Below are positions 23,290 to 24,380 of a stretch of 24,380 nt of DNA, one piece after another. The stretch is from DATJXG01 sp035500455. GTDB taxonomy: Bacteria > Acidobacteriota > Terriglobia > Terriglobales > Acidobacteriaceae. The stretch lies in NCBI GenBank assembly GCA_035500455.1, contig DATJXG010000451.1, positions 1-24,380 on the forward strand, in the 5' to 3' direction. Numbering within the stretch: the stretch's first letter is position 1; each line of letters begins with the position of its first letter. The translations under genes were made by a program, and so were the position numbers. The notes beneath the pieces were generated by a model that saw only the letters and a list, made by a program, of their open reading frames with translations, was not told where the DNA came from and made no database searches.

Positions 23290-24380
23290 ATGAGATTCTT
23301 GCATAGAAGTGGATCCTTTTCTCTTGCGGCCTTCACCTTGTTGCTGGTGTTGGCCTGCGGGGACCAATACCGCCCTGTCGCCAATCCCATCGTCGGCCCC
23401 GGCGGACAGCCCCAGACCGAGCACTTTGCGTACGTGGTCAGTAACAATCCAGCGGGCAACGGCTCGACCATGCAACTCGACGTTTCCGGCGACACCGTTA
23501 CGCAACTCCAAACCACGGGCTTGGGATCCAACTATGAATCGTTTTTGGCTAACTCTGCCGGCGCGATCTTCGTGACCAATGGCAACAACGACAGCGTGAG
23601 CGAGTTCAACGTTGCCCTCACGGGCGTCGTCACTACCATTAACCTGCCCTTGGGATCTCACCCTGTGGCCGTCACTAGCGGCCAGGCTGGCGTTATGTAT
23701 GTTCTCAACTCCCAGCCCAACTCAACCTGTCAAGGCGGCGGTTCCATCAGTACCATCAGCACCGCTACATTGACTGTCATCAGCACGGTTTGCCTGGTAA
23801 CGGATCAGCCCGCGCTGGTCTATGCTACCAATCCCGTTGCCATGGTGCAGGCCCCCGGCGGCCGCATTTTCATCGCCAGCCAGGGCGACAACAATATCTG
23901 GGTTTATGATCCGTCCACACAGTCGGTTTTTGCAGTCCTCTCCATGGCCAACGGCATAGGCCTGAACCCCGTCTTTCTGACCGCGAGTCCGGACGGCGCC
24001 TATATTTTCGTGGTGGCTGAGGGGGATGGGACAAATCCCGGTTCCCTGAACATCATTTCCACCTCAAGCTTTAGCGTGATCCCCTCTGTGCCGCTCGGGG
24101 TAAAGCCGACGTTTGCTTTTTACGACCCGACTCTTGTGCGGTTGTACGTGACCAGCAGCGGCAGCAATCTGGTCAGCGTCTTCGACGCGTCCAACATAAA
24201 TGTCTCCAACTCGCCGGCCATTCCGCTGTTGGGGACGACGACCGTTGGGACTGCGCCCGTATCGGTTACCGCGTTACCGAACGGCACCAAGTTTTACGTC
24301 GCCAATTCGGGCTCCTCCAGCGTTACCGACGTCAGCGCCACCAGCTTCGGCGTGTTGCAGACCATCGCGTTGCCTGCGGG
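23290..24380 (+). CDS. YVTN-type beta-propeller lipoprotein (partial at window edge)
   Basis: The first 363 codons of a longer gene that runs off the window. The ATG at 23290 follows GGGAGTG. An N-terminal lipoprotein signal ends in LVLAC with the lipidated Cys at residue 23, followed by GDQ, so the product is probably an exported, lipid-anchored protein. The rest is a series of beta-propeller blades with recurring [F/I/V][Y/F]VxN or VAxxG strands (for example AIFVTNGNNDSVSEFN, VMYVLNSQPNS, KFYVANSGSSSV) and SPDGAYIFVV-like turns, typical of YVTN/NHL-like repeat proteins. Residues are Ser/Thr/Asn-rich. Function is unknown; such proteins are frequent in Acidobacteria. A TACAAT lies at 23232-23237. 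Confidence 0.85.
   Translation, partial: MRFLHRSGSFSLAAFTLLLVLACGDQYRPVANPIVGPGGQPQTEHFAYVVSNNPAGNGSTMQLDVSGDTVTQLQTTGLGSNYESFLANSAGAIFVTNGNNDSVSEFNVALTGVVTTINLPLGSHPVAVTSGQAGVMYVLNSQPNSTCQGGGSISTISTATLTVISTVCLVTDQPALVYATNPVAMVQAPGGRIFIASQGDNNIWVYDPSTQSVFAVLSMANGIGLNPVFLTASPDGAYIFVVAEGDGTNPGSLNIISTSSFSVIPSVPLGVKPTFAFYDPTLVRLYVTSSGSNLVSVFDASNINVSNSPAIPLLGTTTVGTAPVSVTALPNGTKFYVANSGSSSVTDVSATSFGVLQTIALPA

Overview
The window is GC-rich bacterial chromosome, most likely from an Acidobacteriota (Terriglobia/Koribacter-like) genome. This guess rests on gene content: a split division/cell-wall cluster, a TonB-domain protein beside murG, a YVTN-type beta-propeller lipoprotein, a STAS/SEC14-like small protein, and spacers full of short palindromic or heptameric repeats. 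No rRNA, tRNA, phage, insertion sequence or CRISPR array was found. Most genes lie on the minus strand, so transcription mostly runs from high to low coordinates.

Region 1 (about 1-8516, minus strand) is part of the division and cell wall (dcw) cluster. In transcription order it holds a receiver-TonB fusion protein, murG, murC, a small four-helix membrane protein, a small membrane-anchored helical protein, ftsQ, ftsA and the 5' part of ftsZ. MurG and MurC complete lipid II precursor synthesis, FtsQ and FtsA are divisome components, and FtsZ is the ring GTPase. The usual murB and ddl are absent between murC and ftsQ, and ftsW is not next to murG.

Region 2 (8716-11963) has a STAS/SEC14-like gene (minus) divergent from a multi-pass membrane protein gene (plus). 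The latter converges, with stop codons one base apart, on a cytosolic M3-like zinc metallopeptidase gene (minus).

Region 3 (12109-21560, minus) holds the pyruvate dehydrogenase complex in order aceE (E1), aceF (E2, two lipoyl domains), lpdA (E3), followed by a large hybrid sensor histidine kinase (CHASE4-like/HAMP/PAS/GAF/PAS/HisKA/HATPase). The E1-E2 and E2-E3 junctions each carry an inverted pair of heptamer-based repeats that starts within 2-3 nt of the upstream stop codon. These two look-alike elements of different sequence, with a REP-like doublet before ftsZ and a composite repeat spacer between murG and murC, are the most unusual structure in the window.

Region 4 (21561-24380) begins with a gene-poor aceE leader. 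It then has a two-helix membrane protein gene (minus) divergent from an A-type iron-sulfur carrier gene (plus), which has a clear extended -10 promoter and an intrinsic terminator. The window ends inside a beta-propeller lipoprotein gene (plus).
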